Part shown: positions 1 to 10,522 of the stretch, piece by piece
Numbering within the stretch: position 1 is the stretch's first letter
Layout of the letters: each line of letters starts with the position of its first letter
Source of the DNA: Spongospora subterranea
Taxonomy: Eukaryota > Endomyxa > Phytomyxea > Plasmodiophorida > Plasmodiophoridae
Direction of reading: 5' to 3'
DNA: 19,131 nucleotides
Assembly: GCA_900404475.1 (NCBI GenBank)
Contig: OUQQ01000400.1
Span: 1 to 19,131, forward strand
The notes under the pieces: generated by a model
Told to the model about the DNA's origin: nothing
Database searches by the model: none
What the model saw: only the letters and a program-made list of their open reading frames with translations
Translations under genes and position numbers: made by a program

Positions 1-7
1 AGTTGCA

Positions 8-2851
8 ATGCGGGCATTCGATGATCTCTCGCAACAGTTGACATCGGCGATCAGGTCGTCGGATTTGGGGGATCATGGCGAGGGGAACGTTGTGTTTGCC
101 GTCACTCGCTTCGCCGAGCTGTTTATGTTGGGTCCCGACAACAATATCCGCCATCTACGAATCCGAGATGCGAAATTCAGGCGCTCTGTTGAAATCATTG
201 TATTAATCATACCAAAACTGACAATTTTACAAAAATGATATCTTTGCTGTCAGATTGTTCCTATTTGCGACACATCTCCATGTCCCGCTCTGGTACGTCC
301 ATTTTCGGGTTAAACGCATATTTGAGTTTCCTAAACATGAGTCCAGCAATCCCCTTCGCCGGAAGCTGGTCTTGTGTTCAACCATTCTGGCAGTTGCCTG
401 ATCCTGTATGATCACGATCGTCTGCAAATGGTCACATTGTCGTCTAGTCAAGTTGCCCCCTCATCTGGTATTGTTGTAACCCATAGTCTTTTTGCCTGTA
501 GGTCAATGCTGTTTATCTTAGGTCGGGCGCCGATTGAAGCTTCCATTATGTCCTTGCCGGAGACGCCATCTTTTGTTCGGCAACTACTGTGGCATCCGCT
601 GAGCGATCGCCACTTCTGCGTATTATTCGGGGACAGTTGTTTCAGGTATTGTTCTGTTGGGAATGTTTGGATGTTTCGCATTTTGAAATTTAGGTTAGAA
701 TGTACCGGGTGGAATCTTTCAATGTCACTCTTGAACTTGAAATGAACCTACTGGAAAATGGCAAGTCTAGATCTTCATTCCTTTCTTTTTCATATGGAGC
801 GTCTTCAGGTACTGCATTGATTTTCATATTCCACCGATGATTTGCCGTTGAACGGTTATTTGTCAGGATGGGGACGGCATGCGGTGTATTTTGTCAATGA
901 GCAAGGGGACGTTTTTATGGCTTGCCCAATATTGCCGGTTCGCACCATAATATCCAGGTCGACATTTGAGTCATTCCAAGCTGAAGCCGAGAACGAGTCT
1001 GATCAAGTCGGCATTCTGTTTTTTTTTGCATTCGTGTTGTTAATTTTCTATAGGATACATTGGTTTTTCTTCGTCGCTGCTTCTCATTCAACTCTGATAA
1101 AACGCTATTTTATTCTGGGGATGAAAGGAATGCTTCCCCGAGCCTACAAGGCATGGTTTTTTATGAGTTTTTTTCAACATTTGTCAATAGATTCAACTTT
1201 TTTTTCAGGACCCCTAACGATTTCCGTCAGAGCTGAAACGTCACTGAGCATCGCTACATCTGTAGCAGTAATTGCCTTACTGTATACGCCATGCAATGGG
1301 ATTTTGATTTCGTTTAATTCCGGTCATCTATACATGTTCCTACATTGTCAACATATTATGCCGCGGTGGAGCCTGGTATTGTCAAGTTGCATTTATGTGC
1401 AAGCCTTGTTTGTCTAATGTTATTTCTAGTTGGAATCTGTTAATAGATCTGCGGGCAAAGAAGAAATGCTTTTATTATCCAAAATCCACATTGGGTCCTC
1501 AAATCCCCAACTTCTTTCAGTTGAGGCGGCTGGAGCGGTATTTTTCAATGCTTCCGATTGTATCTATCGCGTGGATTGCTCATTCCTCTTCTGCATTTTG
1601 GGTAAACAAAACCCGATGGTTTTATCGTTTTTGTAGTTTCCGTTTCATCAAATTAAGTTGAAGCATTGATGTAGTTATGACTCTTTGTTATTTCCTTAAT
1701 CAATGCTGCCTCGAATCAAACGATCCCTTTTATGTCAGATGAAAGTCTACAAGCAGATCGAGGTTCGTCTCACATGACGTCTTCAATGTCATCCGCAAAA
1801 ATTTCAATGTGCAGAAAAAGTGAACGATTACGCAGTCAAATTTGTCACGATTCGTTGATTGGTGACTTTATCTTAACTCTGAATGGTGATCTTTCCGCAA
1901 CTGTTGTATCGTTAACTGAAAATGAATTCGATGGCGCTCACGATGTTGCCCAGTCTTTGGTTTCGAATCCAGAGTGCAACAAGCCTGTAAACCCAATTGT
2001 TGTACCATTTCGTGACTAAAACTTATTGATCATGAATAGACTGACGATGCAATCAGTGTGGACGAAATGGTCTCTCTTTGTGCTCAGTTTGCCAAAATGG
2101 TTGAACAAAAACCAGCAGTGGATTTAGCATCAAGCAGTGATCTCGATTATTTCATGAAATCGTTTTCGACGGTTAATTTGGTCGTCGATGCGTGCTCCGA
2201 CCATTTCCGAACAATCCGATGTCGTCTTCAATTTTTTTCCCGTTTCTGCCTTTGTCAAAATTTATACGTGTCCGTCGTTTCTTGTTGAAGAGTCCACTTT
2301 GTTTTAATTACTTTTTCATAACAGTTCGAAAATTTCGTCTGCGGTTGATGTTCTTTTTATCCGACAAAATCGCTTGTTGTCAATGTTTGCGGAGCGTCAA
2401 CGGTCTGCGATAAAATTACTGCAGCGAATTGGTAACTGTGTTGAGCAAATTCAGTTATGGAACAAAAGTTGTTACGGTATTAAATTCATATTTTCGTTCG
2501 GGTCGTGTTTTTCAACAGATTGTTTAGATGATTCCGCTGCTGATCCAGAACTTCTATCAAAACTGCAACAGGGCCTGGAAACTCTTCGTCGGTCACGGGT
2601 AATTGAAGTGCAGTTTTTTTTGCAGTGTTTCTTATGCATGCGAACAGGTGGAATACGATAATGCTATCCAGAGAGCCAATGCTCTGGTTTCTTCCAGCAC
2701 CCCTTCGAGTCCTAAACCAAATCCATTGGGAAGCTCTCATTCAGCACGGTTGCTACCCGCAATGGAGCAGCAAACCGTCATTTTGAGGTCCTGCCAAAGC
2801 CGATTACAGCAGCTACAAAGCAGAATCGGTTTACAATCTATGGATGTTTAG
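8..2851 (+). CDS. NUP88: Nup88/Nup82-like nucleoporin, 14 exons
   Basis: Nuclear pore component predicted to sit on the cytoplasmic face and help anchor the mRNA-export platform. Proposed exons: 8-187, 254-292, 347-467, 522-645, 699-808, 867-1006, 1054-1150, 1209-1375, 1430-1601, 1739-1986, 2040-2269, 2325-2476, 2519-2598, 2648-2851, giving 687 residues against about 741 in human Nup88. The N-terminal two thirds reads as the Nup88 beta-propeller. Matching stretches, by recall of the family, are NVVFAVTRFAELFML, the FRMYRV blade, GWGRHAVYFVNEQGDVF followed by CPILP, and GPLTI..AE with GHLYMF. The C-terminal third (about 470-687) is helical and Gln/Leu-rich, as in the Nup88 coiled coil. The intron at 1151-1208 starts with GC. 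Least certain are the junctions 1601/1739 and 2269/2325. The ATG at 8 is the first in frame, but the start could lie left of the window. Confidence 0.85.
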
Positions 2852-3021
2852 AGCTCTACTAATTATATACTTATATCATTTGATACATTCATGATCCACA
2901 TTTTTTTCCAGAAATCGATGACGTCAAACCGTTTTTTTTTAGCAACGTTCTGAAATATATATTTTTCAGAGGTGAAAGCTCAGACGTAGATTGTCTTGTA
3001 CTTTAGCCTTTGACTTCCTTG

Positions 3022-3430
3022 ATGAAAATCAAAGTTGAAGTGGACTTGACTGAAGTGGACTTGACTGAAGTGGACTTGACTGAAGTTGACTTGGCGGGGT
3101 CAGTCCGCAAAAAGTCCGCCAGTGTCGAAGGGTAATCTGATTGGCAAATTCAAACTATTTTGGTCAAGAATTTATATCACGAACGCCATGTCTGTGAAAG
3201 CGGTGGTGATGATCGCTGCCATAGTGACGATGGTATTTTCGGTGACGTTGTTAACAGGCCTCAGCGTCTATTTTCTCGCTCTCCGATCCAAGGATTTATC
3301 TTCATCAAGCCCATATATCCATGACAATGCCGATGCGGACTCCCAATACACCCGACCGCTTCAGCAGGTCGGACCCCCGATGAACATTCACAATCCAATT
3401 CTACGAGTCAACCAAGGTCAAGACGGATAA
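3022..3430 (+). CDS. small predicted single-pass membrane protein with N-terminal pentapeptide repeat
   Basis: Family not recognised. From the ATG at 3022 the frame reads MKIKVEVDLTE and then continues VDLTE repeats (about four VDL units) encoded by a 15-base tandem repeat. A short intron at 3132-3168 (37 bases, donor gtaatc, weak acceptor caag) would join this in phase to a second exon, 3169-3430, giving 123 residues. The second exon holds one strong hydrophobic segment after MSVKAVV (roughly residues 47-70), followed by a polar, Ser/Asn/Gln-rich tail ending RVNQGQDG. If the intron is not real, the ATG at 3188 gives an 80-residue protein that starts directly at the membrane segment. Because the repeat unit is exactly five codons, length changes would keep the frame. 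Confidence 0.5.
3036..3095. repeat. 15-base tandem repeat, about 4 copies
   Basis: Unit tgaagtggacttgac repeats perfectly at 3036-3050, 3051-3065 and 3066-3080. A fourth diverged copy (tgaagttgacttggc) lies at 3081-3095. In the frame of the ATG at 3022 it encodes V-D-L-T-E units. Confidence 0.9.
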
Positions 3431-3518
3431 ACAAGTTTATTGTTGGCAACGATTTATAATATATAATCAAGTCATCCCGTTTTTCATGTCATCCATCAAC
3501 AACCACGATCATATTTTT

Positions 3519-4480
3519 TCAGTTTTTGTTCTGTTCATCAAGACCTGCAAATTCTGGTGTTTGAAACAGATCTGATGCTACGATTAATTCGTATTGAAAT
3601 TTGACACGGTTGGCCTTTTTCTTCAAAAAAATTCTCAGCCAAACGATTTCACACCCGACAAGTGATGCGGTCACGGTTTCGGCTTCACATGTTGATAGTG
3701 CACGTCGACTGCGATACAGGCCTTCCATTGAGCTTTACGACGTATGCTGATGTTGATCTTCTGATGTCTTAGCATCCCTACCCATCCGGAATTTCCAAAG
3801 GCATTCAGCGTTTTGTTGTTTTTTGTTTCTGATTAGTCGGTGTTGAATCAAACCCCAAAAAAATTTCTTGTACTTTGAAGGTATTTAGGATCAATTTGAG
3901 TATAACAGGAATGTTGTGGGCTCCGGTTTGGCCGAATTAGGCAATTTCATGTGGAGTATGGTTCCGGTAGAGGATGCTCCCCAATGTTGGTCTGTCTTGG
4001 ACTCCAGATCTGTACTTAATATATGTCCTGTAAAAGCTGCTGTGGCTTGTGGTAGACGTTGACCAAAACCTGTTTGTCCTTAAGATAGCCCCGAATTGTT
4101 AAGTATTGCTGAACTGGACCCAGATTCATTTGAATTGGTTAAACAACGCGGTCTTTGTCTGATCCGTCAACCTGTTGTGACAAAATGAAGACCAGGTCGT
4201 CAAGATATTGGGGCAGTATGACGAATTGGTAGAACATCGTCTCGAACAACATGGGGCTACCAATTGTGCCATGTACCGGATTAGCCCATCGGCTTCATTC
4301 TTGACCTGGAATACCCATCGACAACCACCCCCTTGGGCAAATCCATCTCACTTCCCAAGTTTTGTGATCAATTAATGAGTCCAGCTCGTGACGGATTGCC
4401 TTCATCCAATGTGTTGTTTACTCTCCGTTGATTGCCTCTTCGTAAGATCAAGGTTCGTATACTGTCCTGATTTGTCGCCG
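3519..4480 (-). mobile_element. decayed Ty1/copia-type retrotransposon fragment (pol)
   Basis: Read on the minus strand, several blocks of a Ty1/copia polymerase appear in the correct order but in different frames with stops. Around 4470-4330 is YEEAIN followed by HWMKAIRHELDSL and TWE, the lead-in to copia reverse transcriptase. Around 4320-4255 is CRWVFQVKNEADGLIRY followed by LVA, the WVFKxK...RYKARLVA block. A YLDDLV-like stretch near 4190-4215 may be the YVDD box. ALSTCEAETVTASLV with WLR at about 3700-3630 matches the end of copia RNase H. The fragment spans about 1 kb, far shorter than an intact element. No LTRs, target-site duplication, gag or integrase could be found. It is clearly non-functional. 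Confidence 0.75.
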
Positions 4481-4746
4481 TCAAAATTCTGATGATAAGT
4501 GAATCCGTTTGTTTATTGGACTCAAATTTTGCCTACTTGGCACCTTGAAGTTTGGGTTTCACGTGGGGGTGATTTCTCATTTTTCTGTCTTCTCCACCAA
4601 AGTGCGTATTTTTTTCAAGAAACTCCAAACAACCGTGGATGTCTTCAGAGCACTTTCGAGTTTCTTGACAACCCAGTTCTGCCTCTTGCCGCAACTCCTA
4701 CAGTATTGGTTTATACGATCTAATCGGCAGATTACAAGAGGCAGAA
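4481..4746. other. non-coding stretch between copia remnant and next gene
   Basis: Contains only short open frames without recognisable motifs. It may include further degraded retrotransposon sequence on the minus strand (a Glu/Lys-rich reading near 4580-4640), but this is not distinctive. It must also hold the promoter of the gene starting at 4747. Confidence 0.4.
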
Positions 4747-7436
4747 ATGGCCCGAGTCACGAACCGCTCTGAAGATGCTATTGACTCACGATTGCTTGCA
4801 ATTTTTGCAAAAGGCCGCACTGTCGTGGTAAAGACAGAAGATGATGGAATACGCCTGAAACTCAATTTTCAAGGTGGCAAGCAGGCGAATCTGAGTCGAA
4901 TAAGCAAAAGGATCCACTTTATCATCAAAATGGCGACATGGGACAAGTCAGGACAGTATCCGCGTTTGTAAAACAGCAGAGAACTGTGGAAATATTGAGA
5001 AACGATGAAGCGTGGCTTTCCCAGCAATAAACTATCAACAAACGCGAATAATACATCGAAAATTATCGTAACCATCACATCATGTCTTTCATATGGTCCA
5101 CACCTAGACAGCTGATCAAAATGCTCACAGCACATTGCTAAGGATATTGTCGGGGACGCCACGCGCCAATCTACCATGTTCAAATTGGCCTTGGTTCGAC
5201 TAAATAATGCAGCCAGAAGAAGCGCTGCCATTCTTTCAGCAGATACAGGCCAAGCTTGAGAGACAGCTTGTGACCAGTACATTTCGGCGACGGGAACAGC
5301 TGCGGCTTGATCTTTTGCCGGATGTTGATATCCCACTTTTCGAGTTTGAGGTCGCAAGAGGAGAACAGCGCCGTCTGGAACGACGACGCGACGAGGAAAC
5401 GATGCTGGAGGCGGCTTGCGGCCGAGGCAGAGTCCAGGATCACCCTCGGCTGACAAACGACGCACCTCAGTCCGGAACTCGACGAATCAGCGTCCGGTCG
5501 TGGAAGGCACTGTCGGCGCCATCGTCAGCTTTCTCCCCGTTACCGCCTATTGCCAGTGATGACGAACCCGACGACTCATCACGTGACAAAGATGCGGAAA
5601 CGGGACCGAGTATCGTGTCACAGGACGACTTTGAACTGATTCCCTCGGGTAAAATACCCAACCGTATCGTGGTGTCCATGGGTCACGTAACTGCTGTGTA
5701 ACAGAGGCAGAGGTCCATCAGTCAGGAAGTGATGAAGCCGCCAGCAAGGTGAAGTCGTGGCAGGGGGCAGGAACCTGGAACACGGGTGGAGGGCAACCAG
5801 ATCGGGACGCTGCCCATCTGAATGGGGTTGTTCGCAGAATGGCCGGAGTGTTCTGGCTAACCTGCAGCCGTGATTCAGCTCATGGTGTCTTGCAGAAAGA
5901 ACACTATGACTTGTAAGTCTTCCTTTCCGCATTTCAGCTATGGCTTCTAAACCAAAACCCGCTCATTCCTTTTGAGCTACTTTCTTTCATAATGACCCTT
6001 CATCGTTATCAGTTTTAGAGAGCACCATATCGCGTTGTTCGTCTTTACCCTTTGTTGATGTCTAACGGTATCGCTTGTTTAACTGCTTGTCCCCTTGATG
6101 TCAGCGAATTTGTATTTTTTTTTCTAATTTACGATTCAAACACAAGTTGAACTGCCTGCGATTTGGTGATAGATATTTACGCATTCTGAAAACTCTTTAC
6201 GAGAGTTTCGATATGGGAAAAGCGACGTTAATCGCTCGGCGTGAGTGGCTGCTGGCTGTCAAGCCTCCCGAGCGGGGTCTTTCCCAGGAGGGACTGTCTG
6301 ACGCAATCTTGAGCATGTCTGATTCTTGGATCGCCATGTCTGAGCCAGCGTCGTATATTGACTTCCTGCGAAAGCTTTTTTTTCGAATCGCTATCCCCAG
6401 AACAGGTACCGTCATCTAATGCAGATAATCTCATCGCCAATTTTCTGGCTCGCTAACTTTGTTTTCCAAACAATGATTAAATTTCATGTCGTGTTATTTT
6501 ACCCCTCCGGCATCAGGTTTCATTGATAATCTTGCACTGCGAAAATTCTTTTTTTTTCAACACCGTAGTGAAATCTTATTTCAGCATCAAACGTTTGTCA
6601 TTGTCGTGTCGAAAAGGAGGCAGTGTTTGTTTAATCTTTCCAGCACATGTATTCATCGGAAGATTCTCTGCAATATTTAAAAATTCATAAAAGTTCAAGA
6701 TCGTTGTGCTCTGTATGTAGGGTCCGGTGGCAGAGCGTATCGCTGGCGAGATCTGGATTCGATCAGCTCATCCGTCGACGAGACACGACGGCCCTTCGAT
6801 ATTTCAACCATTCCTGATTACGTTGCGTTGATTGGCGCTCCTCGTGTGAAAATCCTGCAAGCACCGCGTACAGTCGAAATCGCGTCCAGCAATACTCTTC
6901 CCGTTATCACCACAACCTCAGCTATCGTTGCGAAAGACTGTGGACAGGATCGCCCATCGGATGAACCCAACCCTTTGGCATCCGGGGTTGTCCTCTGTAA
7001 TGTTAAAGAGAGTCATACTAATGTTTCCGACGACTCTGTCATCAATATGAACGTTGCCAACAGCAAACCTCGCGATACAGTCGGCAATGCTACCAAACTT
7101 GGTGCGACAATTCCTGGCGTAAGTTCAAAGGTTCTGCAGAAGAGGGCGTCCCTCGATGATGCAGATCTAGAATTGCTGCGTAGAAACATTAAACCCGACC
7201 GGGATGATGCAGTTCTCCCGAAAGCTTTGCCCTCCATTTCGCGACCAACCGGAGCGACCGCACCAATACAGAGGTCTGGCTGGACAATTGGATCAGGGTT
7301 CACGATCGGCGGCAAATCCAAGCGGCGCCACCAGCAGAGGACGACCCGCGATACGGCGTGGATGGAGCTGGCCTCGGTGAGGGATGCGCGCAGGCAGGTG
7401 GCGGTTGCCACACTGCAAATGTTGGAAAAGAGTTAA
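4747..7436 (+). CDS. uncharacterised multi-exon protein with EF-hand-like helical core
   Basis: Proposed exons: 4747-4873, 4957-4985 (uncertain), 5131-5193, 5240-5648, 5705-5912, 6173-6405, 6721-7436, giving 594 residues. Donors such as gtaagt at 5913 and gtaaaa at 5649 and all joint phases agree. Residues about 53-140 are helical and charged (QIQAKLERQL, RRREQLRL). About 150-240 is low complexity and acidic. About 255-355 is the best-ordered part: a VFW motif, then KEHYDL joined to YLRILKTLYESFD, an alanine-rich helix, REWL, LSQEGLSDAIL, SDSW and ASYIDFLRKLFFRI. This pattern (K-x-x-Y, fD...A, W, ls...F, D-x-W, Y..FL..L..RI) resembles, from memory, a widespread unnamed eukaryotic family in flagellated lineages. 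No canonical calcium loop is seen. The tail (357-594) is disordered with a basic segment GGKSKRRHQQR. Function unknown. Confidence 0.65.
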
Positions 7437-7609
7437 CTGAACGAGCACAAAAGTGTATAGCATCACATTACTGTATTCTGTAAAAATTATTCTACGTGTA
7501 AAATTTCACGTAAACTCAAACAGGGCGACTCGCGATTTGAAGCGTTTTCAGTTTTCAATCGAGAACACAAATGATTGACAAAACAAAGATGATCGTATTT
7601 AACTAATTT

Positions 7610-8042
7610 TTTGTTGATGAGCTAAGGATTTCTGGAATCGTAAAACTTGAACACAAAGCAGTGACACGAGTCATCGCGAGCTGCCGTTGTAGCATTTTCT
7701 GGATGATATCATGACGTTTGTGGAGAAATGCGTTATGAAAAGTGGCAATAATCAATTACAAAGAACGGGACCTTTTGGTCACTAAAATGGTGCGGAAAGC
7801 TATTACCAGGTGCAGATACTGGTAAATTGTAATGTCGAATACGAATTGTTCGCCAAAAGGTGTTGATGGTGAAAAAGCAATTGGGGTGCCCCACGAGATA
7901 GCAACCCCTGAACGTGGTCTCGTGAAAGCAAAACAAGAGCAGATAACTTATGGCTGAAGCACAGCATCGACGTACGTCGAATTGATCAACACAAACGCTC
8001 GCCGAACCGTCTGAAAAAATGGCATTGAACCCGCTACAGCAA
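7610..8042. repeat. direct copy 1 of a 433-base segment (left of N)
   Basis: Aligns base for base with 8044-8476 at an offset of 434. Differences include aatcaatt/aatgaatt, atggtg/atgatg, ctcgtg/ctcgcg, tacgtcg/tacatcg, gaaaaaatg/gaaacaatg and gctacag/gctggag, about seven substitutions and no indels. It ends exactly at the N at 8043. Confidence 0.9.
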
Positions 8043-8043
8043 N
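8043..8043. other. single N between direct copies (assembly join)
   Basis: One undetermined base exactly at the junction of two near-identical segments. This is typical of a scaffold join where the estimated gap was zero or negative. Confidence 0.85.
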
Positions 8044-8476
8044 TTTGTTGATGAGCTAAGGATTTCTGGAATCGTAAAACTTGAACACAAAGCAGTGACA
8101 CGAGTCATCGCGAGCTGCCGTTGTAGCATTTTCTGGATGATATCATGACGTTTGTGGAGAAATGCGTTATGAAAAGTGGCAATAATGAATTACAAAGAAC
8201 GGGACCTTTTGGTCACTAAAATGATGCGGAAAGCTATTACCAGGTGCAGATACTGGTAAATTGTAATGTCGAATACGAATTGTTCGCCAAAAGGTGTTGA
8301 TGGTGAAAAAGCAATTGGGGTGCCCCACGAGATAGCAACCCCTGAACGTGGTCTCGCGAAAGCAAAACAAGAGCAGATAACTTATGGCTGAAGCACAGCA
8401 TCGACGTACATCGAATTGATCAACACAAACGCTCGCCGAACCGTCTGAAACAATGGCATTGAACCCGCTGGAGCAA
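8044..8476. repeat. direct copy 2 of the 433-base segment (right of N)
   Basis: Partner of 7610-8042, beginning immediately after the N. The position and roughly 98% identity suggest an unmerged overlap between contigs from two alleles rather than a biological tandem duplication, though a young duplication cannot be excluded. Confidence 0.9.
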
Positions 8477-8903
8477 CCGGTTCTGCAATCTGGAAGGTTC
8501 TCGAGCTTAAAACCCTGAAACCTAATGAAATATTTTTGCAAGCGTCGGCAATCAGATATAGCTGTCGTCGAACCAGCACGTAATTTAAGTGCCAGCAGTC
8601 AGAGATAAGGCCCAGAGATGAGCAGGAAACACAAACTCGCAGTTCAAGAAACCTACAACTTGGAACCACCTTGGCACCTTTCGTTACACTACAGGATCGC
8701 CGCAGCAGCGAGCCATATACCAAAGCGCAACCCATTGAAGGACTGTTGACGCCTGGCAAGTACGTCGTCATCTAGAATACCCTACCCCCCTCTGCCAAGG
8801 AATATTATGTGCGCGGGCTTTATCTGTCTGCAATTGAGCGGCGTCATTGGTCAAACAGCAACTCGTTTTCGGTCGTCTTTGCCTATAGACTTTTTACCAG
8901 ACG

Positions 8904-9560
8904 ATGTCGATCGTTAATAGCGCCACACGTCAGTTCGATGCCGTCAAGGCTGACAGCATCAGCACGTTCAAGTCGATCGACGCCTCTCTGAACAAGGTTG
9001 ACCTGCTGAAGAAGCTCGAGAAGAAGACCACACTGAAGCCTGTTCACGTTGTTGCAGCTGCTAGTGTTGCAGTTTTCCTGTTCCTCCTGTTTGGATTTGG
9101 ATCTAGCGCAGTTGGGTAATATATTAACGGCATCGTTCTCAAACCCCTGAGTTCCCTCATCCCTTTTATCAGCAACCTGGTCGGTTTCGTCTACCCGCTA
9201 TATGCCAGTTTTACTGCTTTAAAGACACCATCTGGCGACGATGACACGTAATACTGATTTTTGTGATGTTTCTTTGTTAACGTCAATGTTAGATTTTGGT
9301 TGACGTATTGGGTCGTCTTCTCATTTTTCGGAGTGGTCGAGTCATTTATGGATATGACTCTGGGCTGGGTCCCGTTGTTTCACTTGGCGAAAGTCACATT
9401 CTTAGTCTGGTGCTTCCTTCCCCAAACCAAAGGTGCCAACTTAATATTCGCCGGTGTCATTGACCCCATCATGGCCCATCTTCCTGCTTGCTGCAACGGT
9501 GGTGTTAACCTTAATGTTCAGCGCTCGACAACCAGCAAAGAAGGCAAAAAAGCAGAGTGA
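8904..9560 (+). CDS. YOP1: Yop1/REEP5 family ER-shaping membrane protein (TB2/DP1/HVA22)
   Basis: Predicted integral ER protein that bends membrane into tubules through hairpin membrane segments. Exons 8904-9115, 9152-9247 and 9293-9560 give 191 residues, the usual size for Yop1/REEP5. Introns are 36 and 45 bases, both phase 2. The N-terminus is helical (LLKKLEKKT), followed by a hydrophobic segment at about 49-72 (VAVFLFLLFGFG). The hallmark block LVGFVYPLYAS sits at the start of the TB2/DP1/HVA22 domain, followed by DDD, WLTYWVVFSFFGVVES and LPQTKGANLIF. The C-terminal tail is short and basic (SKEGKKAE). The ATG at 8904 is chosen because it is the first in frame and gives the expected N-terminal length. 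Its closest kin could be Yop1 of fungi or REEP5/6 of animals; the two cannot be separated by eye. Confidence 0.93.
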
Positions 9561-9784
9561 AGTAACTACCACTTCGCTGCACATATCACAGCTAAAGATA
9601 ATACAATAAAATGTGAGGCCTCCATTATTCACCCGTATTTTCAAAAACCCCATTCTGGTATTGCATCGTCAAAATAATTTTATTATTGCTTCGTTCATGT
9701 CACATAGCTCGAATGTTGACACAATCCCTGATCATTCATCTGCTTGACACGATCTAATCTGACACACACCTGACTTTACGCTAG
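9561..9784. other. intergenic, Yop1 3' flank
   Basis: Contains an AT-rich stretch with aataaaat at about 9603-9610, a plausible poly(A) signal for the Yop1-like gene about 45 bases after its stop. No other feature seen. Confidence 0.4.
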
Positions 9785-10411
9785 TTCAATTGGTCGACCA
9801 TTCTGATGAGGATTCACAAACTGGATCGGTGAGGTATTTATACCATACGGTCTGCACCGCAAATTGCACCAAAGTGTCGAAACTCAGTGCCATGGGCGGT
9901 TGCTCCATCATCGAACCGCGCCCGCATCTCCACACCAATTGTCATGTGTCTTTGCTCTCGATTTTCGGCGTGTCCAGCATTTCGAAAACTGCCAACGTGA
10001 AACACTTAGGTCGGCAAAGGTCAAAGGCACCACCGAACGCATTATCTGGGAAGAAACCGAAACCAAGATGAAGGCAGTTGAATGCAAGTCCAATACTCCC
10101 TTGATGAGTTTCATTTGCATTGTAGCAGAAGCGATTTTGATTACAATTCCACTCTTTTGGAGTATGGTTTTTCTTATGGCGGCATCTCTCTTCAGAAAGA
10201 CCGACTAACAAACGAACAAACAATGTTGTTTTTCTATAAACCCAGAGGTGGGCCATGTTTGCACCAGATTAGGTAAAAAAGGAAGGTTGAGGGAACGATT
10301 TAAATCAAACCCTCGTGGCGGTGAATTGTTCCGCCCTGGCTGTCGACGAGTGCTATTTGCCGTAGATGTACTGTTCGCAAGTGGCAGTGGGAGACTCCCG
10401 ATCTTTGCTGA
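9785..10411 (+). CDS. tentative small spliced gene, unknown product
   Basis: Four consistent exons can be joined: 9785-9828, 9978-10087, 10129-10272 and 10366-10411. Donors are gtgagg, gtccaa and gtaaaa, and all phases agree, ending at a TGA. The product is about 115 residues plus a missing N-terminus: an acidic start (DHSDEDSQTGS), a charged helical part (TERIIWEETETKMK), then YGFSYGGISLQKDRL, MLFFYKPRGG and a tail KWQWETP. No start codon is identified. 9785 looks like an acceptor (ctag), so a first exon should lie between 9561 and 9784. The family is not recognised. It could also be an upstream part of the FAN1 transcript, although the stop argues against that. Protein-like composition and phase agreement are the only support. 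Confidence 0.3.
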
Positions 10412-10522
10412 TCATCAGACTGCAGCTGTGATCCGAGGAGGCCGGGTCTGATCTGTGAAACCCGACTGACTGCCACTTTAGACCTGTATGATTATCACTT
10501 ACGATACCCGAATCTGCACACC

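Larger units (their letters stand above)
7437..8903. other. 1.4-kb stretch without a supported gene
   Basis: After the stop at 7436 the sequence is AT-rich and then enters two near-identical 433-base copies around an N. On the plus strand 8449-8775 reads in one frame with protein-like composition (IWKVLELKTLKPNEIF; later LLTPGKYVVI and stop), but a TGA precedes it and a TAA at 8581 interrupts it. On the minus strand a 129-codon open frame covers 8771-8382 with no recognisable motif. Either could be part of a real exon, but no consistent spliced model was found. 8776-8903 is the likely promoter and leader of the Yop1-like gene. Confidence 0.5.

Noticed and set aside
254..400. Apparent frameshift in the nucleoporin gene
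   Set aside because: Explained by a 54-base intron (293-346) with a gtacgt donor; the joined protein matches the propeller pattern with no error needed.
842..1417. 191-codon uninterrupted plus-strand frame
   Set aside because: It reads through three introns of the nucleoporin gene; only parts (867-1006 and 1209-1375) are coding, and the intron stretches are T-rich with clear splice sites.
4869..5465. 198-codon minus-strand frame
   Set aside because: Antisense to helical exons of the 4747-7436 gene; composition is Cys/Phe/Leu-rich and shows no motif.
7733..8541. Two similar minus-strand frames of 122 and 124 codons
   Set aside because: They are copies of each other because of the 433-base duplication; no recognisable motif and one crosses the N.
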